DNA from: Cryptomeria japonica
Lineage: Eukaryota; Streptophyta; Pinopsida; Cupressales; Cupressaceae
Length of the DNA: 64,000 nt
Assembly: GCF_030272615.1 (NCBI RefSeq)
Contig: NC_081415.1
Span: 377,877,892-377,941,891, forward strand
Direction: 5' to 3'
Shown here: piece by piece, positions 1-11,100 of the stretch
Numbering within the stretch: position 1 is the stretch's first letter
Layout of the letters: the number at the start of each line of letters is the position of its first letter
Program-made: the position numbers and the translations under genes
Notes under the pieces: model-generated
The model's database searches: none
What the model was told of the DNA's origin: nothing
The model's input: only the letters and a program-made list of their open reading frames with translations

Positions 1-2463
1 TTCCTCTTTCAAAATCAAAGTCCTCATCTTCATCCTCCTCCATTTCATCCAATCCTATTGCTTCTGCTTCTTGTTCTGCTCCTCTCTCTTTCTTTGCAAG
101 ATCTTCTTCGGTAAGGAGGACATCATCACCATCATTTTGTTCATTGATGGTCCAGTCACTATATGGATCAATTTCATCCAAGTCAATGGTATCATGTGAA
201 ACACCCTCCACCTTTCTAGTGCGAAGGCGAAGTTTGTACCGAACGAAGACAAGATCATTGAGGCGCTTCTGTGTCAACCAATTTCTCTTCTTTGTGTGAA
301 TGCTCTCAAGTAAACTCCAATTCTGTTCACACTTAGAAGCACTACGTGTCTGGGATAAAACACGAATGATTATCTTTTGAAGATTGGGCATGCCAGTTCC
401 ATAATTCTCCCACCATAAATCTACATAAAAACATTTAGAAATATTAGAGTTGAGAAAAAAATGTAACAATCAAGTTTCTAGTATTTTTCTCGTAGTATTG
501 AACTAAATTTTTTACCTTGTTGTTTCCCTCTTCTATCAGTTGCTTGTTGTGAAGAGAAGAGTCTCCCCTCTACACCCTTGTAGATTTTGAACAATGAACA
601 TTTCCAAATTCATAAATAGATAGTCAAACTCAACAATGAACATTTCCAAATTCATAAATAAAGACATAGCAAATGTCAAATCTCACCTCCAACTCATCAA
701 GAACCTTGTCTCTCAACTCAGGATCAGGTGCCATCTTATCAATGCAAGCAACAACACGTGCCACGACCTCCTCATCAACCCTAAATGAATCATAGAAGTA
801 GAATTTCGGGTTCAAAAAGTATTCGAAGGCATGTATCGGTTGGTAGAGTTGGTCCACCTACGATCAATGATGCGCCAAAGGATTTCACATTTTCTTGTAT
901 TTCCGCCATATTAATGTGAAATGGTCTCTTTGGCCCTATCCATGGCCTCATAAATAAAACCCGTCGACATGCCCTCTCCATCCATCATATGAAGAACCCT
1001 TACCAAAGGTTCTATCACCTAAAAAAATGAAAACAAATTTTAAATTAGTACAAAATTAACCCTTAAAAAAACAACAAATAGATTATCTTGTATAAAGTTT
1101 ACGTTTGTGTTTGTTACTTACCCCAATCAACTCCTCTCCACTTTTGGTGAATTCTTCATTAAAAACAATGCTTACAATCTTCTCTGCTTCATCTCTTTTG
1201 GTGTATGTAGACTCCAACCAAGCATCAGACACAAATGTTTGCTTAAGATGAGGAATGGCACCAAGAATGCTTCGCAAAGTTGAGGAAGTGGCTAGCAAAT
1301 CGTGTCACTCCAGGTCGCACAAGGTCCTTGCCATTTGTGTGTTTTCTCATCAAAGCAAGGACCCAAGTATGGTTGTAGATGAATTTGGTGACATTTTTTG
1401 CATCTTCAACCACCATTTTTACCCATGCAATCTTCCCAATGTCCTCTAACAACAATTCCAAGCAATGTGCAGCACAAGGACTCCATGTAATTGTAGGACA
1501 CCTTTCCATAAGCATCCTACCTGTAGCTACATATGTAGTTGTGTTGTTCATGATAATTTTGACAACATTATCAACTCCAACTTCCTAGATCACCCCATCC
1601 AATCGATTACACAAAGTGTTTGCATTTTTTATTTCATTTGAGGCATCAATAGACTTTAGGAATACCATTGCACCATTTGAAGCCACCAAGAAGTTGAGGA
1701 GAGTCCTATTCCTTCCATCTGTCCATCCATCCGATATTATGCTGCATCCTTTTCTCCTCCAAAATCTATTTTGATCATCAACTGCAACTTGTGTATTTTT
1801 GACGGCTTGCTCTAGCAATTGCCCACTGAAATCTCTACCTGTTGGGGCCTTAAACCCCTTGCATGCAATTGTAAATGCATTAACCAAAACTTCCCAATAC
1901 ACATTGTTCGTTGCATTGAAAGGTAAGTTATTTTAATACTAAAAGTTTGCCGCTGCTATCCTTGCTTGCTTATGTTTCTCTCTATTCCATCCTGTACCTT
2001 CAAGTGAAGGTTGTGCTCCTGGAACATTGCATGGAACAAAGTAATTAGGGTTTGATCTAAGAGGAGTCTCACTAGTCTCACCCTCATTGTCACCAAAAGA
2101 CGAAAGTGGTTGACGTAAACTTGGGCTTTCGCGACCAAGGGGACTTGAAGTGGACAATGTGGGATTCATTGCAACTGCTATGACTTCTTTCGGTTTTTGC
2201 CTTTCTTCCTTTTGCATATCATACTCAGCAAGAAGGGCCTTCATCTCTCTAATAATCTCTAGAGTTGTTTTGTCGCATTTCTCCACATTTTGTCCAGGTA
2301 TTTGTGCAAGGTGGTATTTTAATCTTTTGATTCCACTAGTCATCCATTTGCCACATTCCGTACAAGTGATCTCTCTCTTTTTGTTTCCTGGTATACCATA
2401 CTTCCATGCTTTTTCTTTTTGTATTCTTGGCTTTGGGGTTGCCCTTGGAGTTGAACTTGCCAT
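1..2463 (-). pseudogene. hAT-superfamily transposase pseudogene 1 (BED finger, DUF659, hAT dimerisation), cut by window edge
   Basis: This is a DNA transposase of the plant hAT type, read right to left. From 2463 the N-terminus has a BED zinc finger (CTECGKW followed by KYHL and a later Cys). A DUF659 block follows at 1585-1902 (SIISDGWTDGRNRTLLNF), then the core (ERCPTITWSPCAAHCLELLL). The C-terminal dimerisation block is at 1-420 (SKCEQNWSLLESIHTKKRN). Introns with consensus ends fit at 1019-1121, 577-686 and 421-515 and keep the frame. Damage is clear: stops at 1939-1941 (a Trp position), 1933-1935, 1585-1587 and 911-913, and frameshifts near 1290 and 860. The extreme C-terminus runs off the window. 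It lies antisense to the host gene. Confidence 0.9.
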
Positions 2464-2799
2464 TGCTGTTTTAACATGAGAAAAAAAAAAAAATTAGTAG
2501 GGTTTTGTGGAAAATCAACAAAAATAATGACAATGAATTATTTGAAAAAAAGAAAAAAATGTAAGGAAATAAGTTAGGAAGGGAAATATAAATTTTTTTG
2601 GTAGCATATCCCCTTATTTTTCAAGATTTTTTTGATTTTCAAAACATGGAAATGAAAAAAAAAGAGAGAAAAATCCTTACCCGGATCTCTTCTGCTGTTT
2701 TGATCTTGTTTCCACTCCTTCAAACCCTACAGATTTGTTTTGAGCAATACCAAATTTTAAAAGTGAGCAAAAGTAAAATAAAAAACCTATTAAAACCTT

Positions 2800-3000
2800 G
2801 GCTGGGCATCCAAAACTTGCCGTCAACTCGCGAGTCCCAACTGTAGACTTGGGCAATCCTTGGCACAGACTCGCGAGTCTTGTGCCTGGACTCTCTTGGA
2901 CTCGGGTTGTGAGTCCATGGCGAGTTGGCTTGGCCTGCCACCAGACTTGTGAGTCTAGGCAAGTCCGGGCTGAGTTTGTGGAGTCCTCAAACTACGGTTT
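2800..3000. repeat. Subterminal-type short repeats upstream of hAT pseudogene 1
   Basis: This GC-richer 200-bp block just upstream of the transposase start is full of GACTCG/CGAGTC and related GAGTC/GACTTG motifs in both orientations. It includes a 10-bp palindrome ACTCGCGAGT at 2826-2835 and a longer one centred on GACTCGCGAGTC at 2868-2879. hAT elements commonly carry such repeated transposase-binding motifs inside their ends. I infer the same role here. The terminal inverted repeat itself was not identified. Confidence 0.5.
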
Positions 3001-3417
3001 CAATAGAGAAGGCTAGAAAAATGAAAAAAATGTGGTGTCAAATGGAGGTTTTTGGCTACAATGATAGAACTTAAAAATTAGCTCCAATGCTCAATCTTAA
3101 CTTCTTGGATCAGTTGAAACTTGAAAGCCATATAAATCAGATCAAGGTAACTTAAGTTCCTTATTCACCAAGGGAAGTTTTTATATTCCCCCGTTTCAAT
3201 GTAAAATATAAAGCCTTACATGTTAAATTAAGTGTTTAACATGCTGTATGTCTTATTGTTCTGAGGTGTCCTAATGTCAACCATCTTGCATATAAATGTT
3301 GGAATTTGAATAATTTTTTTAGCTGTATGAGATGAAGTGCTTAAATAACTTGATAGATCCTTTGGAGTTGCTATTTGAGTCATAAGATAATTATTTGGAA
3401 ACTGTTCTTATTCTCAG

Positions 3418-4242
3418 GTTGAAGAGATGCAATGGGAATTGTGCCGACTATTGATACACTTCAGTCCGTTATCCCCATCACAACCACCAGGTTTAGTGTT
3501 CAGGACATTTTTGCAGACACTTGTTTGGAAGAATAGAGGAGCAGATCGTAATATGCCTCCACCAGGTCTTTCAAATAACTCAGTGCTTGTTTCAGTTTAT
3601 ACAGTACTGCTGCGTTTCTTATCTGAAGGTTTTGGTATGGATGATGTATGTGATTTGATGAAAGGCTCAATGGAGAAATCTGATAGTGTAGGACTTCTTC
3701 ACAGGAAAGGAAAAAGAAGATTTCCTATTGGTCTATTTCTAAGAGCAGATTCACATTGTATTGATTTTTCCAGGTTGGGTGGGACATTCACCCATCTTCT
3801 TAAAACTAACCCAACTCAAGTTGAAGATCTAAAAGAAATTGAGTGGGATGAAGGTTGCATGGAGGTTGAGGAGAGCAAAGTAACACATTCTACTGGACAA
3901 AAACCTTCTTGTTGTTCAGGCACTACTACAACATGCATGAGCAGTGGGAAAAACCCTGTAAAATTTATCAGCAAGTGTTCGAATAGCCATGGAAATGCTA
4001 TTCCAGAGAGGGCAGCACATGTTAGTACAGAATGTGGTAGAAGGAACTATAATAACGAGATTGTAGATAAACCTAGTTCAAGTGAGCATTCAGACTCTGG
4101 TCTTACATATCAATCAATTCAGCAGAACAAACAAGCAGAACTAAGATTGATTCAAGTATTATCTGGTTCTTTAAGGGAAGAAGAGTTGCTTGATACCATG
4201 GTTTTGCTCTATCATTTGGGTCTGGCTCCAAATTTTAAGCAG
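3418..4242 (+). CDS. RKP: RKP/KPC1-like E3 ubiquitin ligase, internal exon (275 codons)
   Basis: This is an open exon with an acceptor TTCTCAG before 3418 and a donor GTAACT after 4242, phase 0 at both ends. It begins VEEMQWELCRLLIHFSPLSP, with LVWKNRGADRNMPPPGL a little further on, and ends with LLYHLGLAPNFKQ. Joined to the exons at 32638, 35759 and 36061 it gives a segment I recognise from the middle of plant RKP (related to KPC1; SPRY plus RING ligase, animal counterpart RNF123). In Arabidopsis RKP is known to target CDK inhibitors for degradation. The SPRY and RING domains are not in the window. There are no stops or frameshifts, and codon use is ordinary, unlike the surrounding transposon debris. 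The Met codon nine bases into the exon is internal, not a start. The family call is from memory of the protein. Confidence 0.8.
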
Positions 4243-5221
4243 GTAACTAAGCATCAATGATTTGAGAATTTTTGTACTAATAAAAGCTACTGTAGAATTC
4301 TGGATTATTACATTTGTTTTTACTTTTTCAGTTTTTGGGATTGTTTTACTTATGTTTTAGCAATAGATATGGTAGTCCCAATTATTGTTTATGCAATAGA
4401 AATTTAGAAGCTTATAAAATGTTCAATACCTTGTAATTTGAAGATGTGAAATGCATGAAATACATAATGTCATGCATTATATTTTTGCTATTTTGTAGTT
4501 TTACCTTGGGAACTGTGAAGATTTGTGTATATTTGAGGCAGTTCTCAAGGAAGAATTCATTTTGTCATTAGCCAATTATTTTATTTATTTATTGTTGTCT
4601 AATCAAATGAAGAGGCCAGTTTTGTAAGATTTGCCTTAGCTAAATCTACCCAAAACCAAAATGCTAATAGCTAATCTAAATTATAATCGAAGGCTTAATT
4701 TAATAGAAGTATCTAGTCTATTCATTAGTAATTTAAATAAAAATTACATGTTTTCCTCCTTTTGGATAAATGAGTCACGATGGCACCGTCCAAGAGGAAA
4801 TGAGTTCAATGAAGTGATGAGCTAACTTAATCAAGTAGAGATGTTGGTGGCACTTGATGAGGTATAGATGGCACCTAATTGTCAATCAAGGATTGATGGG
4901 ACAAATGTGACAAATGATTGCCTCCATGAAGGATGACACACTATGATTAGCTACCTACAAATAACATATTTTTACCGAGTAAACTCAATGAGGCATCGAC
5001 TACACCTACTTATCACCAATCAAGGATTGATGAGGCAAATGTGTCAAATGATTGCTTCCCATGAAGGATGGCACACGCCATGACTAGCTATCTTGGAAGG
5101 TTCAATAAAATATTACACTAGTTCCCTCCCTTAAGTGTAACTTAGAGAACACAAAATTGGGTCTTGAGAAGGAGTGCCATGTTAATCACTCGTTTATATA
5201 GAAACCCAACCCACAAATTCT

Positions 5222-6128
5222 TCCCTTACCCTAGAGAGAGAGACAATCCCCCCAAAGAAAGAAAGCTGGAATGAGGCAGGACTAGGTAGCCTCCCACAAT
5301 GGATAGTCTTCTACTCCTTACAAAGGCCATAGATTAAAGCCCTTCATATAAGAGAGAGAATGTCGAAGTAGATACTCATAACAATTATTAAAGGAGGTCC
5401 CCTTGCATCAAATGATTTATAAGAAATAACCCTCGTGTTTTATATATTCTAATCAAGACCCTAATTCTCGACTTAATGACACTATTAACATTATATCCTA
5501 TCTAGGTCGTATATTCCTTAATGATACATTCTCCACTTAGTCATTTCATTACTTTCAAAGATCAAAATTCAAGCTGACAAGACCTTACAACTCATTCCTT
5601 AGGGTTGGTAGACAACGCAGACTGCAAAAGACTTGGTTTATTCAATGAAAAGAGGGGATCCCCATTTGCAATGGGGCGATGTGTGAAAACCTAGCAACAC
5701 TACTTTGACATTCTCTCTTTTCCATGAGGGGCTTTTATCTATGTGCTTTGTAAGGAGTTAAGGAGGCTATTCATTGTGGGGGGCCACCTAGTCCTTCCTC
5801 TTCCATCTTTTCTGAGGGAATTGCCTTCTCTCTGGGGAAAAGGCAAGGAAGGGGATATATGGGTTGGGTTTCTACTGCTCTTTCCATCTCTTTCTTCGAG
5901 AGAATGTCAAAGTAGTGTTGCGACATTTTCACACATCGCCCCATTGCAAATGGGGATCCCTTCTTTTCATCGAATAAACCAAGTCTTTTGTAGTTTGTGT
6001 TGTCTACCAACCCTAAGGAATGAGTTGTAAGGTCTTGTAGGTTTGGATTTTGATCTTTGAAAGTAATGAAATGACTAAGTAGAGAATGTATTGTTAAGCA
6101 ATATACGACCTAGATAGGATATAATGTT
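5222..6128. repeat. Inverted duplication of the LTR start plus its flank (contains two empty sites)
   Basis: The stretch 5460-5714 is a reverse-complement copy of 5900-6128 continued at 13825-13860. It includes the LTR start, the CCCCATTTGCAATGGGG palindrome at 5660-5676 and the flank GAGAATGTCAAAGTAG. Outside it, 5222-5360 resembles the reverse complement of 5715-5840. The left arm lacks the LINE and shows an uninterrupted TAGATAGGATATAATGTT site. The stretch near 5345-5400 shows the uninterrupted retrotransposon target (AAGTAG followed by ATACTC). Both therefore serve as internal empty-site controls. Confidence 0.75.
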
Positions 6129-6300
6129 CTGATTAATTAAGAAAAACAAGTTTTCAGGACCCGAAACCTTTAACATAGGAAATTAAGATAAGTCATCAAA
6201 GAGTCCCGAGCATAAAAACTGCTTACAAAACGACTGGCAAAAAAGCCAGCAAGCCAAAAAGACAACAAAAGAAAGAAACAACAAAGAATTTAGGAAGGCA

Positions 6301-8184
6301 CTACACAGTTATAGTCTTCAGAAGGTCTTCCGCCTTTTTCACCAACTGGTCATAGGTGGCTGCAACAGCTTTGAGATCATCCAGGTCCTTATTAGGCTTC
6401 TTTTCTTTCTTTTTTCCTCTGGTTCTAGTTCTGGGTCCTTGAGCATCTCCCGTGCCTTCAGTGTCAAGGTCAATATCCTGGGTATCCTTCTCCTCGTCCA
6501 ATTTGCTGATGAGAGTTTTAGTATTGCCAGCAGAAACCTTTAGGATGTCTAAACTTTGCTCTGCAATACTCTTGAGGCAATCCTCAATTTTGTTGACTTT
6601 ACTAACAGTGCTCGATATAGTTTGATCCATAGCGTCAGCAAGAGTTTTCCTCTCTAGCAGGTCTTTCTCTATTTTCTCAAATTTGGGGTTGAAGGAGTCT
6701 CTTATATTTTCAGCTTTTGCAATAGTATTTTTTAGATCCTCAATATAATCAGCCATAGTCTTCCCTTCCCCAATGTTGATAGTTTCCAGAATCTGAATTC
6801 TGTGGCTGAGCTTCTTGTTGTCATCCACAACTTTCTTGTAACTAGTTATTAACCACTCCATGGTGTCCATAAAACCTTTCATACCCTCAGGAGGAGGGTT
6901 TGGGGGAAGATCAATCTTACCGGAGTTGTCCTGTTCCTTTTTTGGAGTGTCACCAACAGTAGCTGTGTCGTCAACCCTATGAACCTCTCCAATGGTCACC
7001 TTCTCCAGGTTCTGTTTAGCTTCCGAAATCTTTTCCTGCTTATGAGCCTCCAGCTCCTTCACATTCTCCACCTTTCTCTTATGCTTGTTTTTAGTCTGAG
7101 TATGGACTTTAGTTTTCTTTTTCAAAGAACCCTGAGGTTTCTCCTTCTTTGAGTCTTCAGAGACGACCTCCTCCTCCGAGGAGCTAATCTGGAGGATTTT
7201 GCCTTTAGGTTTTTTGCCCTTTGAGGAAGAAGGTCTAGTTTTCATATATTTCCTCTTCTTACCAATTTCAAATTCCGAGTCATCCAAACTCTCCTTAGAG
7301 TCGCTCGTTGGGTCACTGTTGGAACCCTCATCCACTGAAAAAACAGAGTTCGACCCATCCTCCTCAGAGTCAATAGAGGGCTGCGGGCGGGCAATCTGAT
7401 TAGCCTTGAGATGGTCGTAAATAAGAACCATTAAGCCTTGATGCATGGCAGTGTCCCTCATAGGGTTCTCTTTATAGGCCTCAATGGTGGCATTCATAGA
7501 GCATAACAAAAAAAAAGGAAAGTTGACCTTCTCATCATGCCTAAAATGATTCAACAAAACAAAATGGTAGCCGTATACTTTAGTAAATCTACCATCCAAT
7601 ATAATATAACACATTATAACAAAAAGGACCTCCCGCCATGGTTTAACAAAAGCCCTAGAGGGATAGTAAGTTTTACTTAGCTTCACCAGACGTTTTTTCT
7701 CCTTGTCAGTTTCAGGATATCTGTCAATGGCCTTCTTACTCACTTTTCTGTCTCTATAGAAGTTGCTTCCTTCCCTTCGGAGACCCGTGGCTTGGGCGAT
7801 AAGATCTTCATCTATGACAACAGACTGGTCTCCCATTTTCAAAGTGCCCTTTCTCCAGTTTTTGCAGAAGAAACTGGTGACCGTGCCATCCCGTCCATGG
7901 AGTCTCTCCATAAATTTAGAAAACCCACCCTTCTGCAAAATATTCCAGACCTCCTCCTTCTGCTTCCATTCCTTGCAGCTACTAGGTTCGTATCGACGTC
8001 TATTTCCGCCCATGTTTTCGCTGTTCAGAGTAGAAAAATGAAACTTGCAGAGAGTTTTAGACAGAAAGTTTCTCGGAGCTACCAAATTTACCCAGAAAGC
8101 ATGGGAAGTGATAGAATGAGTATTATAATAAATGGTGCTGACAATATTATAATAACTCGGAGTACTCCATTTAGTCTGTTTCAT
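6301..8184 (-). CDS. LINE ORF3: 627-residue protein of unknown function, overlapping ORF2 stop as TAATG
   Basis: This is an uninterrupted frame between ORF2 and the LINE 3' end. Its first ATG (8182-8184) shares one base with the ORF2 stop TAA, making TAATG. A second candidate start, MGGNRRRYEPSS, is at 8013. Residues about 75-265 form a compact mostly helical domain (SFFCKNWRKGTLKMGD, VIDEDLIAQATGL, WREVLFVIMCYIILDGRF, NFPFFLLCSMNATIEAYK) that resembles putative plant transposon/mobile-domain proteins. Then come an acidic Ser-rich stretch (about 275-310), basic Lys-rich segments that could be nuclear signals, a predicted coiled coil (about 430-570) and a basic KKKEKK tail. I do not recognise a catalytic motif. 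It could be a structural or RNA-binding partner acquired by the LINE; that is inference. Confidence 0.65.
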   Translation of the reverse strand: MKQTKWSTPSYYNIVSTIYYNTHSITSHAFWVNLVAPRNFLSKTLCKFHFSTLNSENMGGNRRRYEPSSCKEWKQKEEVWNILQKGGFSKFMERLHGRDGTVTSFFCKNWRKGTLKMGDQSVVIDEDLIAQATGLRREGSNFYRDRKVSKKAIDRYPETDKEKKRLVKLSKTYYPSRAFVKPWREVLFVIMCYIILDGRFTKVYGYHFVLLNHFRHDEKVNFPFFLLCSMNATIEAYKENPMRDTAMHQGLMVLIYDHLKANQIARPQPSIDSEEDGSNSVFSVDEGSNSDPTSDSKESLDDSEFEIGKKRKYMKTRPSSSKGKKPKGKILQISSSEEEVVSEDSKKEKPQGSLKKKTKVHTQTKNKHKRKVENVKELEAHKQEKISEAKQNLEKVTIGEVHRVDDTATVGDTPKKEQDNSGKIDLPPNPPPEGMKGFMDTMEWLITSYKKVVDDNKKLSHRIQILETINIGEGKTMADYIEDLKNTIAKAENIRDSFNPKFEKIEKDLLERKTLADAMDQTISSTVSKVNKIEDCLKSIAEQSLDILKVSAGNTKTLISKLDEEKDTQDIDLDTEGTGDAQGPRTRTRGKKKEKKPNKDLDDLKAVAATYDQLVKKAEDLLKTITV

Positions 8185-11100
8185 TATTGTTTTTGTCCAT
8201 CAAAAATCTTTGGAGTGCTACTATATCGGTCCTTAAAAATGATTAGTCTGACATCCTCAAGGAGTCCTTGTTCTCCCATCCACGTGATCATTTCATCTTT
8301 ATTGACCGCCGCGTTGGCTGCCCAGTCAGCAGACCCATTGGCTTCACGGTAGATATGAGATATGTAACTTTTTTCAAAAGTGCTAATAAGGTCTCTAGCG
8401 GCTTTTATAATATTATTGATAGACCATGAGGGTGTAGAGGTCCCCTTGAGACATTTAATGATGTTGTTTGAATCCCCTTCAATCCATATGAAGGGGCAAT
8501 TCCATCTTTTAGCAAGGAGAATTCCTTGGAGAGCTGCCATTGCTTCTACTTTGTGGTTTGTATGATTCCCTATTGGGACAGCAATCAATATACCTTTATC
8601 ATCTCTAAGAATAGCTCCACAACCTGCAAGGCCCGGATTACCTTTTGTAGCACCATCAAAATTGACTTTGAACCAACCATGAGGGGGAGTTTGCCATCTT
8701 GCTTCAAGTCTTTTGTTTTGCTTGGGGTCAGAGCTACCAGCATTCTTCAAATTCTCTGAACTTAAAATGTTAGATTCCAGGGGGTTGGTCGAAAAACAGG
8801 GACTCCCAATGATCCCAATATTCTCCACAATCGCCCATTGTATTTTCTGGAACACAATATCTTGATTGAGGGATGTGTCCCTGAAGATAGATTGTTTCTT
8901 TCTTTCCATAATCCCCACAGAATGTGAGGAAGTGATAGCTGCCACAGAGATCTCAAAAAGGAGTTAGACCAATGGATATTCCAGGAGTAGAACAACTCAC
9001 TGATAGTTTTAGGAAACACCCAATCAATGCTAAAACTTTTAAGAAATCTTTCCCAGAAATCTTTCCCAGACCGAGGCAGAAAAGGAACAGTGGATGGCTA
9101 GGTGGCTTCCTCCTTAAGACATAGAGCACATCTATTAGGAAAGGCAAAACCTCTACCCTTGAGGTTATCTAGGGTCAAGATTTTATTTTGAGGTATAGTC
9201 CAATAGAAAAAGTTGATTTTGGGGGTCAGCCCTTAATCCAAGCTTTAGACCAGAAAGGATTATCATGCGGGGTGGAGGAGAGAACACCATACATTGAAGA
9301 AACAGTAATGATACCTTTGGGTTCATATTTCCAAATGAGGGAGTCTTCCTCTTTGTTCAACCAGACCGAAGACAGGTGGATCTTGAGCATTATGAGGCTT
9401 GGGTGGATACTTTCAATGTTTTGCCATTTACTGCCAGTCCAATACCCTTCAACTAAGGTGCCAAAAATTCTAATATAGGAGGGAGCATGAGGGGCCCATT
9501 CAGGGAAATCAGTCAAGGGTTTATCAAAAAGCCAGAGGTCTTCCTAGAATTTAACTCTTCTACCATTTCCAACTTTCCATATAACTCCTTTAGCAATGCT
9601 TTCTCTGCACTTAGTGGCATGATTCCATATATGGGACCCATTAATACTGATTTCCGAATTGATAAAAGAAGAAAGAGAAGAGGACGGAAGAGAGTACTTA
9701 CTTCGCTAGATTTTACACCATTCAGTATCTGAATGGAACATTCTCCAGACTTGCTTGGACAAGAGAGGTTCATTTAAGGTCCGGATTCTTCTCAGGCCCA
9801 GACCTCCTTTACTTTTCGGTCTGCATACCTGATCCCATTCTCCAGACTTGCTTGGACAGGAGAGCTTCATTTAAGGTCCGAATTCTTCTCAGGCCCAGAC
9901 CTCCTTTACTTTTCGGTCTGTATACCTGATCCCAAGCCACAAGAGACATTCTTTTCTTGTCCTCAACCCCTGACCATAGAAATTTTCTTTGAATTTTCTC
10001 AATTGCATCAGCATACTTAACTGGAATTCTGAAAAGGCTTAGGGCATAGATCGGTATGCTTTGAAGAGAAGCTTTTAGAAGTTGAAGCTTTCCAGCTTGA
10101 CTCAAAAGGGCTCCTTTCCAACCAGCTAATTTTTTATGAAATTTATCCACTAATGAGCTCCGAAAAGGATCAGGAGGTGCAATGCCCATGGGGAGGCCAA
10201 GATAGGTCGCAGGAAGATCAACAATCCTACATTCTAGGATTCTGCTGATTCTTTGTTGTCTTCTCTCTGGAGTATTGATGAAAAAAACTTCACTTTTGAC
10301 CCAATTAATGAGCTGACCAGAAGCTGAGGCAAACTTACCAAGAGTATTCTTCAGGGTTCTAGCTTCAGAGATACTTGATTCCCCCATGATAATAGTATCG
10401 TCCACAAACTGTTGATGGGAACAAATAAGGTCAGTAGAAGAAGGTCGGAGTCCCTTAAAAGATCCTTGCATAACCATATTTTCCATGGACCTACCAAAAC
10501 ATTCTGCCATAATGATGAAGAGGATAGGGGAAATGGGATCCCTTGCCTTAGTCCTCTAGAAGCTTGGAAGAAGGGGGAAGGGGAACCATTAACAAGAACA
10601 ACAAAAGAGGCTGAAGTAATAAGCTTGCTGAAGAGGTGAACACATTTAGTGGAAAAACCATAAGCCATAAGAACCTTCACAAGAAAAGGCCAGTCAACCC
10701 GGTCGTAGGCCTTGGAGAGATCAAGCTTAAGGATGAGACTGTGCTTCTTGGCCCTAACAAGAGAATGAATATTCTCATGGACAGTTATAATGGAGTCGAG
10801 AATTTGTCTTCCAGGGACAAAACCATTTTGCTGATGATTAATCAAATAAGGAAGGACAGTCAGAATTCTGGTGGTAAGAACCTTGAAAATAATCTTATAA
10901 AAAGAGTTGCATAAATTGATTGTTCTAAACTTGTCCATAGAGTTTGCACCTTGCATTTTGGGAATGAGAGCAATGAAAGTACCATTGATTTCTTTCAAAA
11001 GTCTTCTAGTCCCGAAAAATTCCTTGACCCCATTGGAGACATCTTTCTCGAGTATGTCCCAGATATCTTGGAAAAAGAACATGGGGAAACCTTCTGGACC

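Noticed and set aside
3095-3165. Possible earlier RKP exon (NLNFLDQLKLESHINQIK followed by a GTAACT donor)
   Set aside because: The frame is short, no convincing acceptor was fixed, and I do not recognise the peptide as RKP. It remains only a candidate.
7792-8352. Plus-strand open frame of 186 codons opposite LINE ORF3/RNase H
   Set aside because: It overlaps better supported minus-strand coding in both ORF2 and ORF3 and has no recognisable domain.
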